Positions 26,801 through 41,800 of a stretch of DNA of 64,000 bases are shown here, piece by piece (the first letter of the stretch is position 1; each line of letters starts with the position of its first letter). Made by a program: the position numbers and the translations under genes. Source of the DNA: Aphis gossypii (Eukaryota; Arthropoda; Insecta; Hemiptera; Aphididae); assembly GCF_020184175.1 (NCBI RefSeq), contig NC_065532.1, positions 30,132,001 through 30,196,000 on the forward strand, given 5' to 3'. Under the pieces are notes generated by a model that saw only the letters and a list, made by a program, of their open reading frames with translations, searched no databases and was not told where the DNA came from.

Positions 26801-29800
26801 ATATAATATTTTTTTATTTAATCGCACTGTAGACGAAACAAAACTATATTTTTTAACAAAAGTAGTAATAAATAAATAATTTTTGATCCGATAATTAAGT
26901 AGTCCCATAATTATTGTAATTGCTTCTATATCGTTAAGCATTGGCAATATATTTCCCCCCACTAAATAATGATTAACGCTACCTTTGTTACTCCCCTTGC
27001 CACCCACTCCATATTACTTATATGACTAAAACCGCGCGTTGATTACAAATCTATACAGCTAACGAATAGTCACGGTATCCGGTAAACATTGTATGACATT
27101 ATTTATTAATAATTATAACAATAATTTACTGCGGGTTGTATTGGAAACGATAATAACAGAACTTACCTCTTTTTCGACTTTCAACGTTAGAGGGCCAACC
27201 AAAAATTTGGTCTTTACTGTCGTGTGAGTATTCATCACGTTCACGGTAACGTCTCCGTCCCGGCGCAGACTGCTCAGTCCGTACATGGTGGCTCTGGCTC
27301 TGGGTGGACTATGGGGCTTGGCAGCGGGCTAAAATCAGACAATAATAATGATATTACGAGTAATCGATCATAATGTGTTTTACCGTAAAATATAATAATA
27401 TAAGGGTGTGATTTTAATGCACTAGGTAAGTATTATTTTTCTAGTGGTATAATTATCCGACGATTGTTACGTATTAACAAATCTATTTAATTTTTTTTTT
27501 TGATTAAATAACCAAATTATATTTTGCATTTTTCGGTTTTTAATGACGTTTGAATCTTGATATGATTTAAACGTAAGTTCAAATGTAATACATTTTATTT
27601 CAAGATTAATGGAATTTTATACAAAATATTCTTGTATTATAATACTTAAAATCAATGTATTTACTTTACTAAATAATTAAAATAACTTATTTCTATAAAA
27701 ATATAACGCATTTTATAATATTTAGAGATTTTATACACATATCTACTATTTTTTTTTTAAGTTTATAGTGCATTTTATTAATTTACTAGGTATTTAAAAT
27801 GTTTATCATTTTCTTAGTTTTTTTAGGCCATCAATTGCTCAGTCCTAACTATAAAATATAATAACAATTTAATTTGTTGGGATTGGAGGAATGTAAGGTA
27901 CCATAATATTAGTAAGTGCATAATATATGACTATAATAATATACCATACAATATTAGCGGTAAAGGACTATCTCCGCCTTTATATGTTGCGTATATTTGC
28001 AATACAAACGACCATACATCGACTTCTATACAACTCGTCTTTTATGTATTGTTATATTATACATACGATTACATGAATATAATATTATCATACTTTACTG
28101 CGATTCCACTATAATAACGTGTGGTTCTTGAATCGTTGGTCGGCAATTTTTATTTTGAATCCAAGAAATTAAATTTAACGGAATCGATTAATTTATTTTT
28201 CTTTTAATAACACCATAATTTGTCTTAAAACGATTATTGTATAGCTGCAAATTTTAGAGTGTTGTTTTATAAGTGTTGCGATTATATTATTATTATATTT
28301 TACACCGTAAAACAGTGTATAGTACGTAATAAATAAAACGTATACAATGTATAAGCTATCTGAAAGGTATTTTTATGAACTTTGATACTATACATCTATA
28401 TACAACGTGTTTACATGCACACGTAATAATTTTTTATATTAAACAAGTAATAAATAAAACGATTTGTGTTATACATTTTTCGAATACAAGTAAAAATATT
28501 TTCAACGAGTACCTATAAACAGTGTTTGTATTTTTAATAGTGGCTTATAAAATACAGTAATAAGGAAACTGCACAGAGCTCTGTTCTGGACTCTACGTAA
28601 TTTATCATAAAAATGTGGTTCGTCGTAAAATTATAATTTTACCTAAATTAACCTTTAAGATTTTAAAGGGTGGTGGTTGGCCCATATCTGAGTAATGTCG
28701 TATACAGGTTTATATACGAAAGGCGGTTCGAACTTCATCTACCCAATTCTAAATATGCTCTATATACTTGTTAGGGGTTATGATGATAAGGATGAGGGCT
28801 GACACGGGTCGATAAAATTCTCACTTATCTAACATCTAGATGAATACATACCTTGTTTTTGGTGACTTTTGGTTTGTTGTTTTGCGCCTTTGACGTTCTA
28901 TGGTGGTGTTTGTGGTGCTTGCGCTGTGAACGAGCAGATGTGCCGTTTACTGCAGTCGGATGTTGTGACACAGTGGCCGCCGACTTTTCAGTCACCGGAG
29001 CTGCTGTTACAGTGCCATTTTTCGACACTTCCGTCTGCTGAACGCTTAAAAAATAAATAAAATATGATTTAAAATTATGGACGTACGCAGTATTTATTTA
29101 TTCATAACTGTACAGGAAGAAGACCAAAAAAATAAAAACATGCTCATATTATATCAATACAGTAAACGATATAACTTGTTTGACTATAATAGTATAAGAA
29201 TTTAAATTAAAACGAAAATTATGCTTAAACAATAAAATAAGCATCAAACGGTGTTTTCATTTTGTAGTCGTAAAAGACGTGATAAATAATATAGTTAATA
29301 GAGAAAAAGGGAATATAGAATGCAACATTGTAATGGATTATCCCTCTAAGCGATTGGAAAGTCTAAAATTAATTTAGGATAGCAGTAAGGAAAATTAATA
29401 TCGACTCAATATGTACATAGTCTTGATCATAATTTGAAAATAAAATAAAATCTAAAACCTCTGCTAGAACCATTAGTCGAAGGCACTTTCACTGTTAATC
29501 AAATAGTTTAAGGGTATTATTGGAACTGATGACCGAGTAAATGATAATTTCTATTATTTGCTTACATTTAAAACGATACTATGAGAATCATTTCAAGAAA
29601 CGAATTAGTCTAGATGGTTATGAACGAGTACAACATCGCTAAGTAATGTAATATTATAATGTAAATAGACGCTGTAGAATATCTACACTTGCGCAATCAA
29701 TATTTAATTGCGTATTTACAGTAGGTTTGAACTCGCTGATTGCAATGACAACGAACGCCAAACAGTAAAATGCTAAGTATATAGAAGGAGTTCGCTTAAA

Positions 29801-32800
29801 ATATATATTTTGCGATTTTACTTTATTAATTTTTTTTTTTTCTAAAAACAAAAGAGAAAAACAAATAAAAATCATAGTGATAATAATAATAGTGAAACAC
29901 CGTCAAATGAAAAACGTAACGAAAAAAACAAAACGTATCCTCGTTTCCATTAAAAGCAAAAAGTTACGCTTGAATTATCGTGCGTTTGGGCTGGTGAAAT
30001 TGATATTGTTTTCGTATCGTCGAAAAATAATATTGCCAACGAGCTTTAATGTACGAAACTATTGTGCTGTAAAGTAATAAACCCTTTCGTACGGACGAAC
30101 TTTTTGTTTTTTTTTTCCGGATATTATAAAACGCCGAAAAACGTCAAACGCAGAAGATATTATTTAATCCGACCTGACGATATCGTTATTATTTAGTTTT
30201 TACACTGTCCAATTTCAAAAACAAACTACCCACGCACAATATTTATATATATATATTTAACAGTCGAAGGATCTTTGTGTTGTTCCCTATGGCAAATAAA
30301 CAATATACACGCGCCTATATATACATATATAGTAAGTATTTAATGTTGCTGTCAGTTGTGGTTACGCGCCCTCCACGTCTCGATATATTTGGCCGGCGTC
30401 TAATACGGTTTTTGAATAAATGCGTACCAGCCTGCAGGTTGTAGATTTGCACCGCCGCGCGCCGTCCCGATAGACCGTATATATATAATAATATATAATA
30501 CGCGGCAGTGGCAGCAGGTGGTAACACAATTATATGATATAATATACATATATTTATCCGCGGAGTTATAAATTATTCACGATAAAATCAATCCCTCGAG
30601 TTTTCCAAGAAGTGACTCGAAAATGCACGGTGAGGTATAGTATTAGCCGAGGAATGTGCGTTAGTAGGTATATATGCGAATAAGAAAAAAAGAATTTCCG
30701 TGTAGTATATAATATAGTCTTATTTCCCGCGTTTCCGGTTGCTGGTGAAAATGTTACACATTACGATTTATTAACATTTTAAATTGGTGTGTGTGATTTA
30801 AATTTCATATAATATTTGTAGATATATATATATATATCAGTACATATCGCTGATGAATACGGTCTGCAGTCGGCGTGAAATTGTCTAAACCCAACATCGC
30901 GCTGCAGTGTCAAAGATAATATAATGAGTACCTCGGTGTATCTATTATATAACTACGCGTGTCCCAATTTTCAGACACAAAGTGATATGTGTGTCGCGTG
31001 AAAACTAAAGTGATGTGCTTACGAGTTGTGTCCTAAATCAACGAATTGAGTCCATCGGCGTTAAATTATACATATATAATAGTAACATGTGTTTGACAAC
31101 TGAATTTGTGACTACTAGAGTTGTATTTCAAACAGAAAACAAAGTAATGATTGTCCACAATAAATTACGTTTAATTAATAACACATAATTATACTAGAAT
31201 TATACTCACTAAACTTTTAAGCCCATTTCTAAAAATTGGAATTTTATTGTAGTCGTTTCTGTGTCTTCAATAAATGGAGAAGATATAATATAATAAATCA
31301 AAATTATAAAATTATATAAATAAAAACATCATGGTTTTTGGATAGAAAAAAAAAATTGGAGGCAACTCGTCGTCAATATTTAAATTTCAAATACAATGAT
31401 GATTATAGTTATAGTTAATTGTGTTGAAAATTGTAGTTAAAAAATAAAAATTATCGGATCCAACAAGGTTCATGTCGATGTAATATTGTAATTATACACA
31501 CAGACGATATAGCCGATATAGGTAAGTAGGTATGCAATTAAGGTACAAGCGATGAAACTATAAATAAATCATAATTTATATAAATATTCATTATTCATAT
31601 TACCTACTAATAAAGATAAAGTACATTGTATTGAACAAATTTTAAAACGTTTTTTGTTTTCAGCTATTACTTATGTAAACTGAATTTTAGACAGTTAAAA
31701 TAAAAAACCGAGAAAAAGTGGTGTTTTTTCAAAACTATTTATGTATCAAGTAGGTCTGCTCTAATAATATTATAATAGTGAGTTGTGCATATTTTTGATT
31801 TGTTCGGGTCTATATCGATAATATACGTTAGTGGTTTTGTTATATTTAAATGAAATGGCACAATCGATGTTTACGCAGTATAGTTACTTTGGGATAAATT
31901 CACTGGTGCAAAAAGGGAACAATCGAATTGGCTCTTGCCCCCCGATACCGGGGAAATTAAAAAACCTTCTTTTAATCCAAAAATTTGGTACTTTTTTCAC
32001 GTCCAAATATGGATTATATGTAAACTGGAAAATCCTTTATATAATTTCACGCGACCGTTTAATGTATTTATTTTTTTCAACAGTGGCGGATACTATATAT
32101 ATGTACATTATACAGTCTCCAAAGCACAATTGTGCAGTGCTCTCGGTTATGGAGGAGAAGGGTGCGCCTACAACTGTAGCTGAAGTGTGTGTATTCGGAA
32201 ATCGTATATAAATATAATATTATTATTGTATTTTAGGCCTTCGCGCAGTTGAAAACGGCGTATTGTTATTTGAATAAACGTTCGCGACGCGGATTTGTCG
32301 TGACGTTTCGATTGTTGTACACAGAATTCGCTTTACTACTGTATTGTGTGAGCACTTGGTAATAGATTTTCTGGGACGTTTACTACATGTATTTATATGC
32401 ACTTTTAAGCACGCTCTTAAACTTGCGACAATACACTACAATAGTACAATGTCGTATAAAAACGAATTAGATACGCGCGTTTTAAACACTGCATTACTAT
32501 CATCATTGTTGTGTATGTGTAATGCTACTTCTGTCGTAAAACGAATTTGTGCGCGTACACGGTACACGACGTGTCATCAACAGATCATAAACGACTGTGT
32601 GAAACTGAAATTAAAATTCAAAAGCAATCATTTCAATATAAATAAATCGCGAGCATTAAATACTCGAACAATTAATAATAATAATTGTTACTTATAAAAT
32701 ATTATTGATTGTTGAATACTTAAAGACTGACGATAATACCAAAACAAATATCGATGAGGGATCGAAGTGTCGACGGAAAAATGGTCAACATAGCTGGTAG

Positions 32801-35800
32801 GTATATGTCTACATTAGCTTTAATAAGTTTTTGATATGCTTTCAGACAAGATTTTAAAATATGAGTAATATCATTGGAAACTAAAATATTATAATATTTT
32901 CGTTGTCTTAACTTAATCACAAATATCGTTTTAAAAAATATTTATCATTACATTTAAATCAGTTATTTTTGATATTTTAGGGTTTAATTCAACAACATAC
33001 TCAACGAACTTGAGCAATTCTATATATTAATCCAGTATCCTGATTCATATAATATACAAAAATCGGGAAGATGTCATTTAAGGACTATAATTTGAAGGAA
33101 TGACAGTAATTAAGTTCAAGATACATTAATAGTTAAATATTAAATAAAAGTCTATTGCTATTACCAACTATGGAGAAATGACAATATGCTATATGCGAAT
33201 GCAAAATAAATTTGCTCAAAAATACGTCTAATACCTACGACATACATTCTACAATAATAATCATTTCTATAATTAATATAAATCATTTATAATTTTGATA
33301 TTAAGTTCAAATAGTTATTTAAAAATATTATCTATTTTAGTGTCATGACAATTTTAGCTCTTTGTAGGGAATTTGTATTGTACTTATACAATATTATTTT
33401 TATCACGATTGGTATTGTTTTTATTCGGTAATATTATTGTACACCCATTAATAATTGCAGACATCCATCAATGAACTATTCAAATATAGCAGTATTAAAA
33501 TAATTGAATAATAATAATCAGTAGTGTTTTATTGTTGTCTTTGGGGTATACGGCGTATGTTTATTTACTTCTCTAGTTTCTCCACAATCTTAATAATATT
33601 ACTACCCATTTGAAAAATATTTAACATAAGTATTATAAACACTTATACTCTTAGAAATAATAACGTGTACAAGTTGTAAAACATATTTCTTAATATCTGC
33701 AGATAATTCAAATTAGTATTGTAATCTTGTAAAAGTCATCTGCACAAAAATTTTTTTCACTTTATGATGATAAGGTTTTTACCATTGCCACATACCTATG
33801 TAAATAAGGCGTATATATACGGTTTTATTTTAGCAATACAATATTGATGATAATCAACTTTTCGACTAGCATGTAAATCATATTATTATATATACGACAT
33901 ACCTATTAATTTGTGTTCTAAAATAGTTTATAGAATACAACCATGCATTTTATTTAATACTTAGACTAGATATGTTACCTTTCCCTGGATTCCACTTTGG
34001 GTTTGGTTTTTGGTTTTTGAGAGGTGGTACCCTTCTTCTTATGGTCGGTGGTCTGTGTGGGTGTTTGCAGGCGTACGTTGACCGGGTCGTAGTTCTTCCT
34101 CAACACCTTGTTGATCCGGCCCAGTATGTTGTCTACGAACCTGTTATACTTGGCCACGTACGAGGACGGCAAGGTCACTGGGCTGCTAGCCATCGCACCT
34201 GAAGACGGACCAAATCGTTAATAAATAAAAAAATTCTTACCGTTAAATTTACGCCCATTATCAAACCGCGGTGCTTCCGCCATTCGCACAAAGTGTACAG
34301 GAATATTCGTTTTGGTGACGAGAGTATAGTTTTTTTTTTCAAAAGTTTGCCGACTCTCGATCAACCCCCCCCCCACACTAAATTCATTACGAAAACATTT
34401 AATTTGATACTAAGTAATACTAAATAAATTATGCACCTACGTGTAACTAATAATGTAGAAAAAATAAAGCCCTCCCCCTATTTCGTTAACTAGGGTATTT
34501 TTGTCATATTATTAATTAACTGATCTCACACGAATTAAATAATGTTACTAGATTTATTCTGTATTAATCTTCGTTAAATGAAAATTACACATATTTTTAC
34601 AGTAATTTAAGTGATTTTATCAAATATAAAATACAGATATAAAATTATATAAAATTATTATGACTATTATAGAGTATGTACTATGTATGCTAAGTTTCAA
34701 AAAAAAAAAAAATCCTATCTAGAAATAACGTTTTCTACTTTTACCCTTTTTACATCATTTAACTCCCTTAGGGGATGGATTTTGGAAACCATTTTCTTAG
34801 TAGGTCTTTACATCATAAGACGGAACTGCTGATCAAATTTCTTATTCATAGCTTCAACGGATCGATCTAGGCGATGATGAATCAGTGATATCATGTTATT
34901 ATATATGTATAATAATATATATTATATATATGTAATATGTATAGATGATGGAAATATCTTACAATAATGACGTCGATAATGATAATGAATAATGAGGAAT
35001 GATAATCTACGTGAAAATATTTAGAAAAACAGACAGGTTCTTTGTCGCACGCGATTTATAATACTCAATAATATCAAGGATTAAGCGCTCATCGAGTAGT
35101 AAACCTCGGTCGATCGTTTTATCGTCAAACCAATGACTACACCTCGAAAAAGATATAAAATATATTTTAGTCTTATATATGGAAAGACTTTGGAATTTTA
35201 GGTTGAAAAATACTAAGATTTAGACATCCGGAAAAAACATTAAAAAAATAATGTGAGTTTAATTAGCCACGTAAAAATCGAGACTTGAATCTAAACGAAA
35301 TAATTTTGAGAAAACTTATTCGATTACGGTTTAAAACGCAGATCTCAGTGTGAAATTCATATTCATTACTTAAGCTCCTTCCTTTCCTTTACAATATATA
35401 TCAAAGTAAAACTCAGGACTTGATTATACGTGTCTGCGCTTCGTGGCATAGACGGATACTTGTAACAAGTATGATGTAAAAAAAAAAGGCTTATTAATGT
35501 TATGGCAGCCACGCAACGGCACGACGGCGGTCGTTAATCTATAGGGATTTATAGTTCGTTGGTATAATGAGACGACAGTGTATTTTCACACTCGAAATTC
35601 GGTGGATAATTCATTGAATACCTACGAAAACCGATTCTTATGGTCTTGTAAAAACCGCACTTGATGACTGACAAAAATAAACGTCTACTAGTGAAATTAC
35701 CTATTACTTCAACGCATCGCTTACTACACTATTTTCGATCTCTATAAACTGAGTAATAATAATATTATACTACTATAAAACACTTTTCAAACACCACCAT

Positions 35801-38800
35801 GCTCGGAAGAGCATTCGATGAAAATTAAAAAAAGATAAAAGAAAAGAAAAAACCGTCACTTTAAAGCCAATATTTTAAACATTGGCAAGTATACACGTAA
35901 AGACGAGACGGTAATACAATATATTATAATATAATAATGGTAAAAATATTAAATAATGACGTCCAACGATGATAAATGCATTCGCAGCACGTCGCGTCGT
36001 CGTTGTCTGTACGGTAAATTAGTCTATTGATTGAGTGAGTGCACGCGCTTTCGATGTTTAGGCTGTCGTGAATCGTATAATATAGGGTGAATCTTTTTAT
36101 AGTAAATATTACGTATAAAATCGTTAACGTTTTTGAAAATATATTTTTTTTTATTCATATAATTTAACGATGTTACAGGACAAAATGTTTGATTTATTTT
36201 ATACGTGTAAAACATTTTTATCTCTGCAGTTATTATTTTAAAGTTTTTACGATTATTTCATAAACTGTTAATTGCATATTCCTATAACCAGAATAATTTT
36301 CTTAGAACTCAGATGTATAAAAACTGAATTTTCTACTAGTAATCAATATTAGTTATAACTTATAAGTATTTAAAGTTTAGATGAGCGGTGTGGAAGTACA
36401 TTGGTACACCTTGCGAAATATTGGTCTACTGCAAGTCTACAATTCCGTTCATTTAAACTTTAAGTACTTATAAGTACTTATAACTACTTGTGTAGAGTGA
36501 AATTTGCGCACATTGATCGTTTTTTCAATTTAATCTCGGATTATAATACGTATTTTGGTCAGTCGTGCCACCTGCGTCACGATATTAATAATATTATTAT
36601 TACTCATGCTGAACTCAATAGTACATCTGTTTAAAATTTAAATTAATAATAAAAATAAATAATATTAAAGAATGTTATAACTATACTCATTGTGGTGTTC
36701 GTTATATTACGATGGTTTTTCTCAATGGTAAGATAGATACGTTTTTTTTTTTTTTTTTTTATAACATTTATATTTTGTTATTTTTCTTTAATTGTGTCGA
36801 TCGATGAAAATATTTTTGCAAAAAAAAATCAAATTTTATTTACGAGTACATTATAATCTTAGATATTTATTATATTTTTTTGAAAACATCATAGCTGCTG
36901 TTTTAAGTTTTATACTCCAAAGCAGAATATTTTCTTGGGTTAAAAATCGAATTGTTGTATAAAATAGACTATAGGCTTTTATTTACATTGTTATAACTTG
37001 TAAATATTTGAAACTAAATATCGAGATTATGGTGATGTAACAAAGGGTAGTAAGTCGAAACTTTTGCACTACCTATTACTCTTTTCATTTAAACTTTAAA
37101 CGCTTATAAATAATAAAACATCAGTTCAAAAATATTTAATTTTAATCCGGAGAAAAATAGTATGTAAGTGCTGTATGCAAAAAATATGATTCACCCGTTA
37201 AATAATAATAATAATAAACATAATTTGTAGTGTTGAGAGTACAAAAAAGCGCCTTACCGAAAAAACTGTTTAAAAACTAATTACCTCACACGTGATATGA
37301 GCGAATTGCTAATAACAAAATAATAATGATAATAAAATACATTTACCGAAGATCCGTTAACCCACCGGCGGTATTATTATTTTAACGGCGTCTTGTCGTA
37401 TTTTATATATGCATATGTGCGGTGTACATAAAATTATTATAATATGGTGCGACGTATAGGTCAACGTTCTTGGCACGCTCGTGCTTAACATTAAAATGCG
37501 TCCAATGTGTAAATCGATGTATTATATTATTGTAATATTATAATAATTTATGGTGTTTCCACAATAATTCGAATTGAACAATACATTACTATGCCTATTT
37601 TACTTTATGCATACCACATTACGATATTGCAGTATTATAAATTATAATTATAGGTTTATACAGCGATGACCCGTCAGTACAGGGACGCCCGTAAGAAAGT
37701 ATTTCACTAGGTGCAAAATAATTTTGGTGTCAATATAAGTATAGTGTGGTGGGAATTAAGTGAAGCTCCCCACACCTTCTAAACTTAAATTATGCAGGGA
37801 ACGAATATAATAATAATATAATATCATGAGTGACCAAAGTAAATGTAGGTAATAATAGACGCGTGTCATTTCTGTTCTTTCATGACTGTACCTTTGCTGG
37901 TTTCTCATGTTTATTGTTTTGAAGATAATAATGGAAGTAAATTATAAATGAACAAAGAAGGACTTTTCATATTTTATTATTTACTTGAAAAGTTCAAATT
38001 ATTAAAAAATATTTTCTCCGGTGATGCAAATGCACCAATGGGCCCCCTCCATCAGCCATCTTTTCGTTCGAACTCTGCAGTTTTAGCTTGTCGTTAGTGA
38101 TGTTGGTGCAAAGGGAGGTTACATCCTTAATGTTATAGTAAACACGATGAATTTATACCGCTATAAAGACTGATGAAAAGACGGAAATATTCTCAGAACA
38201 GATCGTAGCAAAAGTCGTTTGAAAAAGAAGACGATAAATAATGCTCACGATCGTTTTTTTCTTACCTATTCAGTTTAGAAAAATTCTGTTATTTGTATTT
38301 ATTTTTTTAGTAAGTATATTTGAAGATTTTTTATTTGTTTAAACAACAAAATTAAAAAAAAAAATCATCTGATTGACAATATTTATTTTAAAAAGAACGA
38401 TTCTCATTTGAAAAAAAAAAGAAGTTGGTATTATTATAGGACAAATAGTATGAAAAAAATCTAAGTATTTAAAAATATGACGTTTGAATATAATATATCT
38501 ACTACAAAAAAATTTCAAAAATAAGGAAGAATAAATTCATTATTTATAGAAGTATTGTGGTTTTTCTGACTGAGTGAGCGTACTTGGGTGTTTCTCTTGT
38601 TTGAATTGTGAGATATCATAATATTTAGCCAAGATTTATCTACATTTTCCCTCGGTTTCTCGGTTTTCGTGGAATTATCCACGGTGTCTATGGTGATTTT
38701 CCAAAAAATGGGAAAATAAAACCTAGCCGGGAACGCGGTTCTTAATGTATATTGGAAAAATGCACGAAGACTGGTGTACAATTTCGTTTCGCATTCGATA

Positions 38801-41800
38801 CCGATGTGTCATCGATTAGGTTAAACGATGAACTTGTCGTGCGAGGAACGGCATAATATTATTATATAGAATATTTCATAGGCAAGGTTGAATAATTTAT
38901 AACACTGCATTGGCCATTGCGGTGCAGTCGAATATTGTGTGCCGAATGACGACACCGCTGAATCGCTCAGGAACGTCGGCGACGATAATATTATCGTACC
39001 TATTATATTTTGGCGAGGAATAACGGGACAGGAAACGATTTCGACTGCCACGCGTCCGATAAAAACACGTACCTACCTACGAATAATAACGTAATTATTT
39101 ATCAGCTATTAATCCGTCTTGCGGCGGCTGTTCGCGCGAAATGGGACGGCCACCGCAAAAATAATAATAATAATAATAATAATAAGTGGTACGCGCGCTC
39201 CGGTCCGGAGACAACGGCGCACGACCAGTTTGGCCTCCTTAAAATTCGATAACTGCATTCCTGCGCGAACCCGACGACGACGACCACGGTTGTGGCAAAT
39301 ATATACGCGGCACCGCAATCGAACGTTATTTGAGTTTAAAATATTATATATAACTACATTATCGTACGCAAATCGATAGCATTTAATATTATAACCGCAT
39401 ACCGTGTACGGCGCATTTAAAATAATAATTCATGACCTGCACCCGGCCGCGGCTGAGCGTTTTCGTTTGCACCGCATCCTGCAGTAATCGTAGAATTATG
39501 TAAACACGTATGGCTTATAATTTCAACGTAACAGAGAAAAAAAATGCCTTGACAGTTTAAAATAGACTTTTAAAAAAATTATTTTTTTTGCAGTTTAAAA
39601 AATTATGTAACGGAAGCATATTGTACAACGGTGAATTTTTTGTTTTTTTTTCCAGCGACACGTTTAATTGTTAAGGACAGCTAGTAAAATAGAAGACTCT
39701 TTTATTATTTGTGCACACACATAATCGATTTATAAGAAAGATATCTTAATATTATATATCATATTTTTATGAAAGAGGTGGTTGACGAATATTATATCCT
39801 AATCATTACCAACTATAAGTACATGATTGATCGTACTTTGTTGGTTTTTATAAATAAATAAATAAGTATAAAAAAAAAATGAAATATAGACTGTGATAAA
39901 AAAATAATAATACTGTTTGATTTTAACGAAAATTCGTTTATACACTAGAATATTTTTTCATTATCAACACAGTTATCAAAGAATATGTTGTATTAAATGT
40001 TTATTTTACGTTTATATATGGATCTTGGAAATTCATTCAGCCCCTGAGGGCAAACGTGATTAACGATGATAATCAGCTGGCTCTGGCTCTGAGTTATAGG
40101 CATGAGTATGCGTGCTTGGTGCAATGTATTTTGAGTTGAGCTCTATCGTCAGTAACAGCCTGCTCAAAACCGCGATAAATGACGACATGTCGTGCCCGCG
40201 AGTCTCCCTAGTAATTTTCATTAGCGGAATTTTTTTTCAAATTATTGGGTAAAAAAAAAATTCAAGGTTAGCTATTTATTTAATATACGCATAAAAAAAA
40301 CTTGTTAGTATAACGTGATGATCAGTTATAACTTATTATATTTTAAGATATTATTCATATTAGATTAATGTACCACGCAACATTGTTGTGATAAACGTAA
40401 TACACACGGCATATTAAATGTATTGCCTACGACAAATCAATAACATCATATTTTATAGAAACAAGAAATACGCTCACGTTGTTGGTTATTTGAATATTGA
40501 ATGTCAACATTTTTTTTCTTTTTCAAAAATGGTTGTTCAACTAGAATAATTGTAAGTATTATAGAAAAATGATTATGTCGCTCTTTTTTCCTCTTTGTTT
40601 ATAAAATATAACTCATATAAATGCAAATACTTTTTTTAGCGGAAGTCCATCAATATTATAATATCCAAGGATACGGAGAAAATATAAAATTCAAACAAAC
40701 ATTGTAAAAAGGATTGTGAGAATCACGTGTAGGTACCTATATAGGAGTTAGTAAATTGAGTGAAATATGTTTTGAGCGCCGAAATTGGTAAAAAAAAAAA
40801 AAAAATAAAATAAAAACGTAATACAGTTTTCATTCTTCTTTAAAAATATAGTCTACATTTTTATTAGAAGTCTGTTGCTAACACAAAATAAATAGGTAAT
40901 ATATTATCGCAGTTTAATTAAACATACATTTGAAAATGTATGATAATTATATTATTATTACGAAGTCACAGAAGATCATTAATCGTGAGACAAACATTGT
41001 TGGATCAGCGTATATATACACTATACAGTCGTTGTTTTCCTCTCTATTCGATTATAAACTGAAACCAATTATATTATTACAATTGTTGTCAAATGCGCGT
41101 CGAGTCATTCGGTGCTATTGTCTTGTGCGTAAGTGCAGGGTACGCAAACAAAGTGATTCTAATTTGGCGAATCGCTATTGGATCGTGACTCGAAGTTTAC
41201 GATGTGTACAGACACTGCGGCACGGGCTTCCGAAAACGCATAACGCACGCGACACCTGTATACACACATTTATATTGATAAAAAAAAAAAAAGTAATAAA
41301 GACCGTTGGGACGAACGAAAATGTAAATAAATCGTTTTCGATTAAGAAAAATCGCAGAACGCGTTTTAATAACAGTGATGGGTACATGAAAACGGTTTTT
41401 TTTTTTTTTTAAACGCAATTGAAAGTAAAACAGTAGGCACTTAAACGCCGCTGTATGAGATGCGATTGCGAGCGTATCGTCGTATACGCCATGGTGGGGA
41501 TCGGAGAGAAATTTCCCCGAGGGCGGCTGCGGGTCCAGGCCGTTTAGAAAGTACCAGTTTTCTGGAGAAACGATTTTCGTGGGACACGACACCGTCGTCG
41601 TATTGGCGGTTTATACATACCTATACTGCATTATAATATTCTATCGGAGTACACACGTACACAACGTGTAATATATAAATATCGCGTCGTGTGTATGCCT
41701 TCGATTCCGGTTGCTTTCTACGCAGCTGCTAGCTATATATAGCGTCCCGGCACGCCCACATGGTCGACACATATACGCGACCGGTATGGAGGTCACATCC

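Noticed and set aside
28853..29060. Two plus-strand Cys/Phe/Val-rich frames
   Set aside because: Shadows of coding exon 4, whose minus frame continues exons 3 and 5 in phase.
31831..32211. Plus-strand 126-codon frame
   Set aside because: No recognisable family, two overlapping frames equally open, lies inside an intron of a minus-strand gene; possibly part of an unrecognised repeat.
37676..38060. Possible TIR pair (CAGGGACGCCCG ... GGGCCCCCTCCATC)
   Set aside because: The two ends do not form a convincing inverted repeat and no target duplication was seen.
39010..39379. Four overlapping frames around an (AAT)n tract
   Set aside because: Open only because of the repeat and local GC richness; both strands equally open, none with a recognisable domain.
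40930..41412. Plus-strand 160-codon frame
   Set aside because: Lys/Asn-rich low-complexity translation ending in poly-Phe from a T-run, no domain, no promoter or Kozak support; AT-rich DNA gives such frames by chance.
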